NCBI RefSeq assembly: GCF_009695915.1 | Contig: NZ_VUMZ01000001.1 | Span: 248,001 to 312,000, forward strand | DNA length: 64,000 bases | DNA from: Hornefia butyriciproducens | GTDB lineage: Bacteria > Bacillota > Clostridia > Peptostreptococcales > Anaerovoracaceae | Direction of reading: 5' to 3' | Shown: in pieces, positions 27,415 through 33,819 of the stretch | Layout of the letters: every line of letters starts with the position of its first letter | Numbering within the stretch: the first letter of the stretch is position 1 | Notes under the pieces: model-generated | What the model was told of the DNA's origin: nothing | The model's input: the letters and a program-made list of their open reading frames with translations, nothing else | Database searches by the model: none | Translations under genes and position numbers: made by a program

Positions 27415-28977
27415 ATGATAATTAAAACAGTTCTGCTGATCGCTTTTTTCTCTGTGTTTATTTCCATCGGCCTCTACTGCCGCCGGCACAGTACCGACGT
27501 GAACGGTTTTGTTCTGGGAGGACGCTCCGTCGGGCCATGGCTCACCGCCTTCGCCTACGGCACATCGTATTTTTCCGCAGTTATCTTTGTAGGCTACGCA
27601 GGCCAGTTCGGCTGGAATTTCGGGGTCGCCTCCACCTGGATCGGTCTGGGCAACGCCTTTATCGGCTCTCTCCTCGCCTGGGTCATCCTGGGTCGACGGA
27701 CACGCATCATGACGCAGCATCTGGGTTCCCGCACCATGCCGGAATTTTTCGGACAGCGATACGGCTCCGCACGGCTGAAGGTTCTGGCTTCCTTCATCAC
27801 CTTTGTATTCCTGATTCCCTATACGGCGTCGCTGTATAACGGACTGTCCCGACTGTTCCGCATGGCCTTCAACGTGGATTATTCCATCTGCGTCATCGTC
27901 ATGGCTCTGCTGACCGCAGTTTATGTTATCGCCGGAGGCTATATGGCCACAGCCATCAACGATTTCATCCAGGGACTGATCATGCTGGCCGGCATCGTTG
28001 CGGTCATCCTCGCGGTTCTCGCGCAGAACGGCGGGTTCATGAGTTCGCTGGTAAAAATGTCGGAAGTGAGCTCACCTGTGATGAAGGGCGCCTACGTATC
28101 TTTTTTCGGCCCGCAGCCGCTGTATCTGCTGATTGTCGTTCTCCTCACCTCGCTCGGCACCTGGGGACTTCCGCAGATGATCAGCAAATTCTATGCGATC
28201 GACAATGAGCGCAGCATCAAAACCGGCACCATCGTGTCGACATTTTTCGCCATCATCGTGGCTGGAGGCTGTTACTTTCTCGGCGGCTTCGGACACCTGT
28301 TCACCACGGAGCAGGAGGTGCAGTCAAACGGAATGGACAGCATCATTCCGACCATGCTCTCCGGCCTTCCGGATATCCTGATTGGCGTCGTTCTGATTCT
28401 CGTGCTGTCCGCGTCTATGTCCACCCTGTCCTCACTGGTGCTGACCTCCGGCTCCACACTGACGCTGGACTTCATCGATCCGCTGCGCGGGAACAGAATG
28501 AGCGAGGCACAGAAAATGACTGTCATGCGGATTTTCATCGCGGTTTTCATCGTCATTTCGGCAGTCATTGCCATCGTACAGGCCCGTTCGAGGATCACCT
28601 TCATCGCGCAGCTTATGGGGATCTCCTGGGGCGCCCTGTCCGGCTCCTTCCTGGCTCCCTTCCTCTACGGACTCTACTGGAAAAAAACCACCCGCGCGTC
28701 TGTACTGACCGCCTTCGGATTCGGAACGGTTATGATGCTGCTCCAGCTCTGCATCTCCCTGGGGCTCTTCACTCCGGCCGGCCCCGTCCTCCGTTGGTTC
28801 TTCCAGAATTCCCTGTACTCCGGCGTGTTATCCATGATCGTCTCACTGCTGATCGTCCCTGTCGTCTCTCTTCTTACACAAAAAACCGCGCCCGCGGGAG
28901 TTGATGACATGTTCCGCTGTTACGACCGTTCCGTCGTTGTTCATGCCAAAACAGTGCTCGGAGACCGGGACAAATAG
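27415..28977 (+). CDS. Sodium:solute symporter (SSS family)
   Basis: A 520-residue SSS transporter with about 13 predicted membrane helices. The family pattern DVNGFVLGGRSVGPWLTAFAYGTSYFSAVIFVGYAG appears near the N-terminus, followed by the GGYMATAINDFIQG region (the SSS signature for TM6) and many hydrophobic segments. It probably takes up an organic solute with sodium; proline/pantothenate-like substrates cannot be distinguished. The start at 27415 is chosen because GGAGG at 27401-27405 precedes it. It has a consensus promoter and a bidirectional terminator, so it is monocistronic. Confidence 0.88.
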   Translation: MIIKTVLLIAFFSVFISIGLYCRRHSTDVNGFVLGGRSVGPWLTAFAYGTSYFSAVIFVGYAGQFGWNFGVASTWIGLGNAFIGSLLAWVILGRRTRIMTQHLGSRTMPEFFGQRYGSARLKVLASFITFVFLIPYTASLYNGLSRLFRMAFNVDYSICVIVMALLTAVYVIAGGYMATAINDFIQGLIMLAGIVAVILAVLAQNGGFMSSLVKMSEVSSPVMKGAYVSFFGPQPLYLLIVVLLTSLGTWGLPQMISKFYAIDNERSIKTGTIVSTFFAIIVAGGCYFLGGFGHLFTTEQEVQSNGMDSIIPTMLSGLPDILIGVVLILVLSASMSTLSSLVLTSGSTLTLDFIDPLRGNRMSEAQKMTVMRIFIAVFIVISAVIAIVQARSRITFIAQLMGISWGALSGSFLAPFLYGLYWKKTTRASVLTAFGFGTVMMLLQLCISLGLFTPAGPVLRWFFQNSLYSGVLSMIVSLLIVPVVSLLTQKTAPAGVDDMFRCYDRSVVVHAKTVLGDRDK

Positions 28978-29070
28978 TATGCCGCTCCGGCAGCGAGACT
29001 CTGCGAACGCTGCAGCCGCTGTAATGCCGTCAGCCGCGCCGCACCACATCACGGCCACGCCGCACACGCA

Positions 29071-29130
29071 GAAAGGGCCGCTCACCGGACGATGAAGCAT
29101 CATCGGTCCGGTGGGCGGCCCCTGCATTTT
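29071..29130. terminator. Bidirectional terminator between the symporter and hpf
   Basis: GGGCCGCTCACCGGAC-GATGA (29075-29095) pairs with TCATCGGTCCGGTGGGCGGCCC, with a short loop and a CATTTT tail. Confidence 0.75.
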
Positions 29131-29154
29131 ATCCGTCAATACGGAACTGAGAGA

Positions 29155-29682
29155 TCAATAGGTTGTCTCCAGTAATCCGTAATTTCCGTCTTTTCTCTTA
29201 TATACGACATTAACGCTGTCCGTCTCCATATTCAGGAATACGAAGAAATCGTGCTGCAGCATCTCCATCTGCAGGACGGCCTCGTCCTCGGACATGGGCT
29301 CCAGCTGGAATTTCTTGGCCTTGACGACTTTCGCCTCCTCCGTTTCCGTCTCCGGTTCAGGCATGAATTCAAACTTCAGAGCTTTATTGTCGTTATAGCG
29401 TTTCCTCAGTTTTCCTTTGAATCTAGACATCTGGCTGGCCAGCTTGTCTACCGCCAGGTCGATTCCCTCGTAAATGTCATCGGTAACCTCCTCCGCTCTG
29501 AACACAGCGCCCTTGGCGTTGATCGTTGCCTCAATTTTGTCTCTTCCCCTCTCTTTTGACAAAACGACTTTAGCTGTCGCTTCATCTGAAAAATACTTGT
29601 CGAGCTTGTCGAGTTTCTTTTCCACGGTCTCCTGCAGGCGATCATACGTGTTAAAATTCTTCCCTGTGATGTTTACCTTCAT
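29155..29682 (-). CDS. hpf: Long-form ribosome hibernation promoting factor
   Basis: A 175-residue protein with an N-terminal HPF/S30AE domain (VNITGKNFNTYDRLQETVEKKLDKL, KIEATINAKGAVFRAEE) and a C-terminal dimerisation domain (SEDEAVLQMEMLQHDFFVFLN, KRKDGNYGLLE). The long form dimerises 70S ribosomes into inactive 100S particles in stationary phase. The start at 29682 is chosen because AAGGAAGG precedes it; the longer frame to 29793 has no site. A promoter matching TTGCGG-N17-TATAAT lies upstream. Confidence 0.94.
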   Translation of the reverse strand: MKVNITGKNFNTYDRLQETVEKKLDKLDKYFSDEATAKVVLSKERGRDKIEATINAKGAVFRAEEVTDDIYEGIDLAVDKLASQMSRFKGKLRKRYNDNKALKFEFMPEPETETEEAKVVKAKKFQLEPMSEDEAVLQMEMLQHDFFVFLNMETDSVNVVYKRKDGNYGLLETTY

Positions 29683-29764
29683 ATGTGACCTTCCTTTCCG
29701 CTTCCGCATGATTGCTGAAGCGCTTTTATATGCAGACCCGAAATCAATATTTCCGGTCAACATT

Positions 29765-29793
29765 ATTATATCATAGCGAAAAACTTCCCGCAA
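29765..29793 (-). promoter_or_regulatory. Candidate hpf promoter
   Basis: Minus-strand TTGCGG (29788-29793), a 17-base spacer and TATAAT (29765-29770) with TGA extension, about 85 bases before the hpf ATG. Confidence 0.6.
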
Positions 29794-29804
29794 CGGAAAG
29801 CCTT

Positions 29805-30740
29805 TTATTTCCCGGCCACAACAGAAAATCCGTCGAACCAGTACTGCCGCATCGTGGGGGGATCTCCGTAATACCCGTATTTCTCATCCCGAAGCGGCTC
29901 ACCCTCTGCCTCGCCGTCCCGCACTGCAATCAGCGCATCCCTGATTTTGTCGATCGCACTCAGATCCGTTATAAAATCGTTATGCGAAACATAGATGCTC
30001 CTCATGTCCGGACAGCGGCGTTTCACCTTCTCCAGTGAATCGATGTATTCCTGTATGTCGGAATGCCCCAGGATCTCGTTGTCGAACTGAACGTAAATCG
30101 CACCGAAGTAAATCATATCCCCTGCGAAGAGAATGCCGTCCCGGTGATCGTACAGCATCGCGTGATCCTCTGTATGACCGGGAGTCGTGATGAATTCCAC
30201 CTCGCGCCCGCCCAGCCGGAACCGGTGGCCGTCCTCACAGCACCGGATATGATAAGGCCGTATGCAGTAGTCTTCCGGAGCAAAGCCCTTCGGATAGCCG
30301 AACAGGAACATATCCTCATCGGCCTGATTCGCCAGAGGCTCATGGGGAACTCCCTCTCTGGCCTGCCTGCGCACAATCGGAACATCCGCAGTCACGATTT
30401 CCGGAAACCTCCATGCGTTTCCGGTGTGGTCAAAATGAAGATGGCAGTTCACGACAATCAGATTGTCCAGCATATCTTCGGCCTGCGCCCCGCAGCGCAG
30501 CATGACAAGTTCCTCGATGACCGGCCGGATGTCACAGATTCCCATTCCCGTATCGAGCATCAGCACGCGGGTTTCCCCGAAAATAAGGAAAACGTTGACC
30601 TCCTGCAGATGCTGCGGTTCGCAAACGGCGTACACATCCCCCGGAAGCTCGTAGCACTCATACCACCCCTGTCCGCTCCGGATGTCAATCTGTCTGTACT
30701 TGCTGTAATAAGGTCTTTTTTCCGGCGTTTTCCATTTCAT
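29805..30740 (-). CDS. MBL-fold metallo-hydrolase
   Basis: A 311-residue metallo-beta-lactamase-fold protein. Metal motif HLHFDHTGN is the HxHxDH site, with TTPGHTEDHAML and FAGDMIYFG further on and a C-terminal HND. It is a typical cytosolic MBL hydrolase of unknown substrate, longer than the glyoxalase II group. The start at 30740 is preceded by AGGAA at 9 bases; an upstream in-frame GTG at 30767 is less likely. The roughly 190-nt leader before it folds into a structured element (see separate entry). Confidence 0.82.
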   Translation of the reverse strand: MKWKTPEKRPYYSKYRQIDIRSGQGWYECYELPGDVYAVCEPQHLQEVNVFLIFGETRVLMLDTGMGICDIRPVIEELVMLRCGAQAEDMLDNLIVVNCHLHFDHTGNAWRFPEIVTADVPIVRRQAREGVPHEPLANQADEDMFLFGYPKGFAPEDYCIRPYHIRCCEDGHRFRLGGREVEFITTPGHTEDHAMLYDHRDGILFAGDMIYFGAIYVQFDNEILGHSDIQEYIDSLEKVKRRCPDMRSIYVSHNDFITDLSAIDKIRDALIAVRDGEAEGEPLRDEKYGYYGDPPTMRQYWFDGFSVVAGK

Positions 30741-30795
30741 TTCCGCGTTCCTGCCTTCCTGAATCACCTCGCGGGTCCCTCTGAGAAATAAGAGA

Positions 30796-30965
30796 AACGT
30801 CTCCGGGCTGACCTGGTCTTTGCCCCCACACTCGCCTTGACCGGTATTTTACCGAGGACTTACATCTAGAGCGCGCCATGATAGTCGCCGCCTTCCGCGG
30901 CGGTTTACGTGGATCCCTTCGCCCGCGCCTGGCCTGGATTTTCAACCACAGACCCCGGAAACGTT
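30796..30965 (-). ncRNA. Structured leader RNA upstream of the MBL gene; possible cobalamin-type riboswitch
   Basis: AACGTTTCCGGG (minus strand, 30965-30954) pairs fully with CCCGGAGACGTT (30807-30796) through one G-U, closing a loop of about 150 nt. The interior has smaller hairpins (CCGCC/GGCGG; CGGTA/TACCG). Segments such as GAAAATCCAGG and CAGCCCGGAGAC faintly recall cobalamin riboswitch sequence, but the spacing and the closing stem do not fit that family well. Treat it as a structured leader of uncertain class. Confidence 0.3.
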
Positions 30966-31007
30966 AATTCCAAGTATATCAGTAAACGCGCCTCGTTTCA
31001 ACGGAAA

Positions 31008-31050
31008 ACCTTCAGTATTTCGCCGCAGTACCTTCAGTATTTTGCCGCGA
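31008..31050. repeat. 22-bp tandem repeat at the decayed comFC end
   Basis: ACCTTCAGTATTTCGCCGC (31008) is followed exactly 22 bases later by ACCTTCAGTATTTTGCCGC (31030). The same core, ACCATCAGTATTTTGCCGC, is present at the intact comFC end (33123), so there are three copies of one core around the island. Confidence 0.75.
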
Positions 31051-31137
31051 ACGCGATGAAAATCACATCTGCCGGCTCTGCGTGCATCAGCGCCTTTCTG
31101 CATTCCAGAGCGGTTGGAGGGTAGTGTAGAAATCGTC
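31030..31137 (-). pseudogene. Decayed duplicate of the comFC 3' end
   Basis: Bases 31034-31116 are identical to 33127-33209, the last 83 bases of intact comFC including its stop codon. After a short disturbed stretch with one base lost, 16 more bases match (31122-31137 with 33216-33231). The copy has no start and is frameshifted. It is in direct orientation to comFC and lies about 2.1 kb away, so it marks one end of an inserted segment. Confidence 0.9.
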
Positions 31138-31220
31138 GGCGAATGATATAATGATGCATCTATCTACTCTCCCAATTAAAATTATCCACCGAGTTAAGTA
31201 TAAAATTGCTCTTTTGAAAC

Positions 31221-31264
31221 AAAAACTCTACTCTGCAGTTGTCGCTTTACCACAAGAGTAGAGT
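31221..31264 (-). terminator. Terminator of the three-gene island operon
   Basis: ACTCTACTCT (31225-31234) pairs with AGAGTAGAGT (31255-31264); on the minus strand the stem is followed by a T-run (plus-strand A-run at 31221-31225). It lies 28 bases after the small membrane-protein stop. Confidence 0.75.
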
Positions 31265-31291
31265 ATTAATTCTATTTTTTAATTTATATCG

Positions 31292-31543
31292 CTATCCGAT
31301 TATCATAGACATCCCCGCAAAAGCCATAGCTGATAAACTAAAGCAGTAAAACATAACTGAAAAATATAACGATCCTTTTTTCTTATCAGTTCTATGCTCA
31401 ATTGTATTATAAAATCCAAGCATCAGAAATGCTACTGCCGTAAAAATAAATCTTAGTGGTTCAAGTTGTATTATAATAGCGCATACAACAGAAACCAAAA
31501 ATAAAAGAACCATACCGAATTTTAATGAACTGCTCTTAGTCAT
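31292..31543 (-). CDS. Small three-helix membrane protein (possible immunity protein)
   Basis: An 83-residue protein with three predicted membrane helices: MVLLFLVSVVCAIII, RFIFTAVAFLMLGFY and FSVMFYCFSLSAMAFAGM. A charged loop with EHRTDKKKG lies between helices 2 and 3. The start at 31543 is chosen because GAGGGGG lies upstream; an in-frame ATG at 31561 directly abuts the previous stop. It is the last of three genes in the AT-rich island, immediately after the secreted protein. A similarly laid-out 85-residue protein lies at 54914-55171, also beside a secreted protein. I do not recognise the family; an immunity role is inference from position and topology. Confidence 0.65.
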   Translation of the reverse strand: MTKSSSLKFGMVLLFLVSVVCAIIIQLEPLRFIFTAVAFLMLGFYNTIEHRTDKKKGSLYFSVMFYCFSLSAMAFAGMSMIIG

Positions 31544-31561
31544 CGCACACGACCCCCTCAT

Positions 31562-32605
31562 TTAAAACGAGCATTGATCAACTACTGCATCTATCCCAAG
31601 CACTGCCGCCCCAAAATTCATAAGTGTCTTTCCTACGCCTTCCCACAGTTCTTTTGAGTACTTCGCCCTTCTTAATACTTTGACCGTTGAAGTATTATGC
31701 TTCTTTGCTATAGCTTTCGCCTTCTTTATAATTCCAATCAGTTTGCTTGCACTTTTTTTCACGCCACCCAAGGCTTTAATGTATTTTTTTATTTTTGCTA
31801 TTTTAGCTGCAGCAAAAACTGTAGAACCCACCACCCATCCAATTGCTCCGGCACATTTTGTGATTTGCCACGCAGTGGGATCTGCAACCACAGGAAAAGC
31901 AGTATTCTCGTCAAAATTCACAATTTGAATTAATGAATTTCCTCTCACATCATAATGAGTACTAATTGAGTTTCCATTTGCATCCTTTGCCCAAGCAGGA
32001 TCAATAACTGATACAATCTGATTATCAGAATCAACCACATAGGCTTCTCCTGTATCATAGTCAGCGCCCAAATACTCCTTGGCCGTGACAAGTTTCTCAC
32101 CATCTTGAAGATCAAATTCAAAATCATATTCATGCGGAGCCGTTTCCTTTGATATAGTAATTAGGGCTCTCACGCTATCAATCTGTTCGTCCCCAACTTG
32201 CTCCGTCAGTGGCTGCACAGCTACTGAAACATCTTTCTCACAATTATAAACCATCATACCACTTTCAGACAACAACCCTTTGGTTCCTTTTGCTTCCTCC
32301 GGTAATCTAAATTCTAGTGTTTCGCCTTCACCGTCATTTAGTTCGATCACATCATCACCATCCTTAGGTATAATAATTTCAGAAGAATAGCCATCTGCTA
32401 TAAAAGCATTCTTTGTTTCATATACGTCATCATTGACCAAGTTCTTCGACGTCATATTTTCAATTATCTGTGCCTGCTTTTCGCAGGCTTTCTCCTCCTC
32501 ACTTTCTGCAGTGATTGCAAATCCTTCTGTTGTTGTTACAAACAACAGAAGGAGGACTATCAAAAGAGATAACATTCTGCTTTTCTTACCAAACACTTTT
32601 TCCAT
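31562..32605 (-). CDS. Secreted protein with cationic hydrophobic C-terminal region
   Basis: A 347-residue protein with a signal peptide (KKSRMLSLLIVLLLLFVTTTEGFA), then an acidic middle of about 200 residues rich in Asp/Glu (IIPKDGDDVIELNDGEGE). Near residue 235 comes NTAFPVVADPTAW, then a glycine/alanine-rich hydrophobic helix (CAGAIGWVVGSTVFAAAKI). The last 85 residues are lysine-rich and amphipathic (KIKKYIKALGGVKKSASK, IIKKAKAIAKKHNTSTVKV, FGAAVLGIDAVVDQ). The start follows AGGGAGAA. The acidic-then-cationic layout could be a propiece with an active C-terminus, as in some bacteriocins, but this is inference. Middle gene of the island, two bases after the thioredoxin-like gene. Confidence 0.75.
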   Translation of the reverse strand: MEKVFGKKSRMLSLLIVLLLLFVTTTEGFAITAESEEEKACEKQAQIIENMTSKNLVNDDVYETKNAFIADGYSSEIIIPKDGDDVIELNDGEGETLEFRLPEEAKGTKGLLSESGMMVYNCEKDVSVAVQPLTEQVGDEQIDSVRALITISKETAPHEYDFEFDLQDGEKLVTAKEYLGADYDTGEAYVVDSDNQIVSVIDPAWAKDANGNSISTHYDVRGNSLIQIVNFDENTAFPVVADPTAWQITKCAGAIGWVVGSTVFAAAKIAKIKKYIKALGGVKKSASKLIGIIKKAKAIAKKHNTSTVKVLRRAKYSKELWEGVGKTLMNFGAAVLGIDAVVDQCSF

Positions 32606-32607
32606 GT

Positions 32608-33048
32608 CTAATTCTCCCTACATTTTTCATAAAATTTCTTCATGTCATTATCGATTTGTCCATCATACACCGTGACAATCCTGCCTTTATTGACTTCCAG
32701 TATCGCTGGGATTTCATTAATACCCATTGATTTAACATATTCACTCATTTCACTTTTCTGACTGACTTTTACTTTGGTATTAAAATAATAGATTGTAATA
32801 CCCTTGTCGTGGACACTCTTTTCAAATTCTGGATAAAATTCCTGACAGTCTGGGCAATTAGGTCTCCCCACATAAACGTAAAATGTTCCTTTTGAATTAA
32901 TCATTTCGTTAAGTTCACGCTTTGATATTGAAATTATTTCTCCCTTTTGCTGGTTAGCACAGAACGCTGCACCTGCCACAACTGCAGTTAATATTAAGCC
33001 AACTAAGATATACATCTTTACTTTTTTATAAATTGACACCACCTCCAT
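32608..33048 (-). CDS. Membrane-anchored thioredoxin-like protein
   Basis: A 146-residue protein with an N-terminal anchor helix (VKMYILVGLILTAVVAGAAF) and a thioredoxin-like domain outside. The redox site is GRPNCPDCQEFYPEF (CxxC), with a cis-Pro loop NEIPAILEVN later. It resembles bacteriocin-accessory/thioredoxin-like proteins in size and layout. The start is uncertain: the ATG at 33048 lacks a site, while GGAGGTGG lies just inside, so translation may begin nearer the ATG at 33015. It is first in the island operon. It could form or reduce disulfides in the following secreted protein (which has few cysteines), or serve another exported client. Confidence 0.75.
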   Translation of the reverse strand: MEVVSIYKKVKMYILVGLILTAVVAGAAFCANQQKGEIISISKRELNEMINSKGTFYVYVGRPNCPDCQEFYPEFEKSVHDKGITIYYFNTKVKVSQKSEMSEYVKSMGINEIPAILEVNKGRIVTVYDGQIDNDMKKFYEKCREN

Positions 33049-33126
33049 ATTCAGTGCATTTATTTCGCTTACCTATATTACACTCTCATATATAAAAAAT
33101 CAAGCAATTGCATAAACGCAGAACCA

Positions 33127-33819
33127 TCAGTATTTTGCCGCGAACGCGATGAAAATCACATCTGCCGGCTCTGCGTGCATCAGCGCCTTTCTGCATTCCA
33201 GAGCGGTTGCACCGGTAGTGTAGAAATCGTCCAGCAGCAATACCGTTCGCCCGCGAATTCTTTCCGCGGTCTCCATGTCAGGCTCAATGCTTCCTCGAAT
33301 ATTTTCCTCCCGCTCCGTCGGCGAAAGCCCGCGCATCGGTCGGGTGTCTCTCGTTCTTCGCAGTGCTCCGGGAACAGAATCCGCGCCCGTAAGCCTGCCG
33401 AGATGCTTCGCGATCAGCGCCGCCTGATTGAATCCGCGCGCCCGCTCCTTCCTTGGATTCATCGGAACAGGTACGATGACATCAAAAAAGATGCCGGCAG
33501 CCTCAAGCCTATCCCGCATCATTTCCGCAATATCTCTCGCGATATATTTGTGCCCGTTGTATTTTAAGGAAAAAATCAGTGTCCTCTCATAGATTCCGTA
33601 CTGCGCACAGCGCAGCGTCCGCATCCCGTCCCGCTCCCTCGGCGGATCCTGATCCCATCGGATATGCCGGATGCAGTGATCACAAAGATTATACGTTCTG
33701 GTTTCGTCGATCAGATTTCCACAGCAGTTGCAATACAGCGACGGCGGGTAAATCAGATCCAGAACCGATTCCACAAACGCCCGCGCTCCCGCCGGCGTTA
33801 AACGTCCCGGTCGTCCCAC
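33127..33819 (-). CDS. comFC: ComF family phosphoribosyltransferase-like protein
   Basis: A 230-residue ComFC with an N-terminal zinc-finger-like pair (YCNCCGN, LCDHC) and a C-terminal PRTase domain with the PRPP loop VLLLDDFYTTGAT. ComFC acts in natural-competence DNA uptake, though homologues are found widely and may have other roles. It starts at a GTG (33819) chosen because AAGGAGG lies 7 bases upstream; it overlaps the recD2 stop by 22 bases. The 83-base 3' end including the stop is duplicated at 31034-31116, so this end may have been supplied by the inserted segment. Confidence 0.92.
   Translation of the reverse strand: MGRPGRLTPAGARAFVESVLDLIYPPSLYCNCCGNLIDETRTYNLCDHCIRHIRWDQDPPRERDGMRTLRCAQYGIYERTLIFSLKYNGHKYIARDIAEMMRDRLEAAGIFFDVIVPVPMNPRKERARGFNQAALIAKHLGRLTGADSVPGALRRTRDTRPMRGLSPTEREENIRGSIEPDMETAERIRGRTVLLLDDFYTTGATALECRKALMHAEPADVIFIAFAAKY

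Larger units (their letters stand above)
30741..31291. other. Gene-free 551-base stretch: structured leader, decayed comFC copy, operon terminator
   Basis: From right to left on the minus strand this holds the terminator of the island operon (31221-31264), the decayed comFC 3' fragment (31030-31137), a 22-bp tandem repeat (31008-31050), and the leader of the MBL gene (30796-30965). No coding frame here is supported. Confidence 0.7.

Noticed and set aside
30741-30820. T-box or SAM-I riboswitch before the MBL gene
   Set aside because: GAGGGACCC and TCTTAT pieces are present but the rest of either consensus is missing and too little sequence remains before the start codon.
31562-33048. Toxin-antitoxin module in the island
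   Set aside because: The large protein has a signal peptide and the partner is a multi-helix membrane protein; no DNA-binding antitoxin is present.
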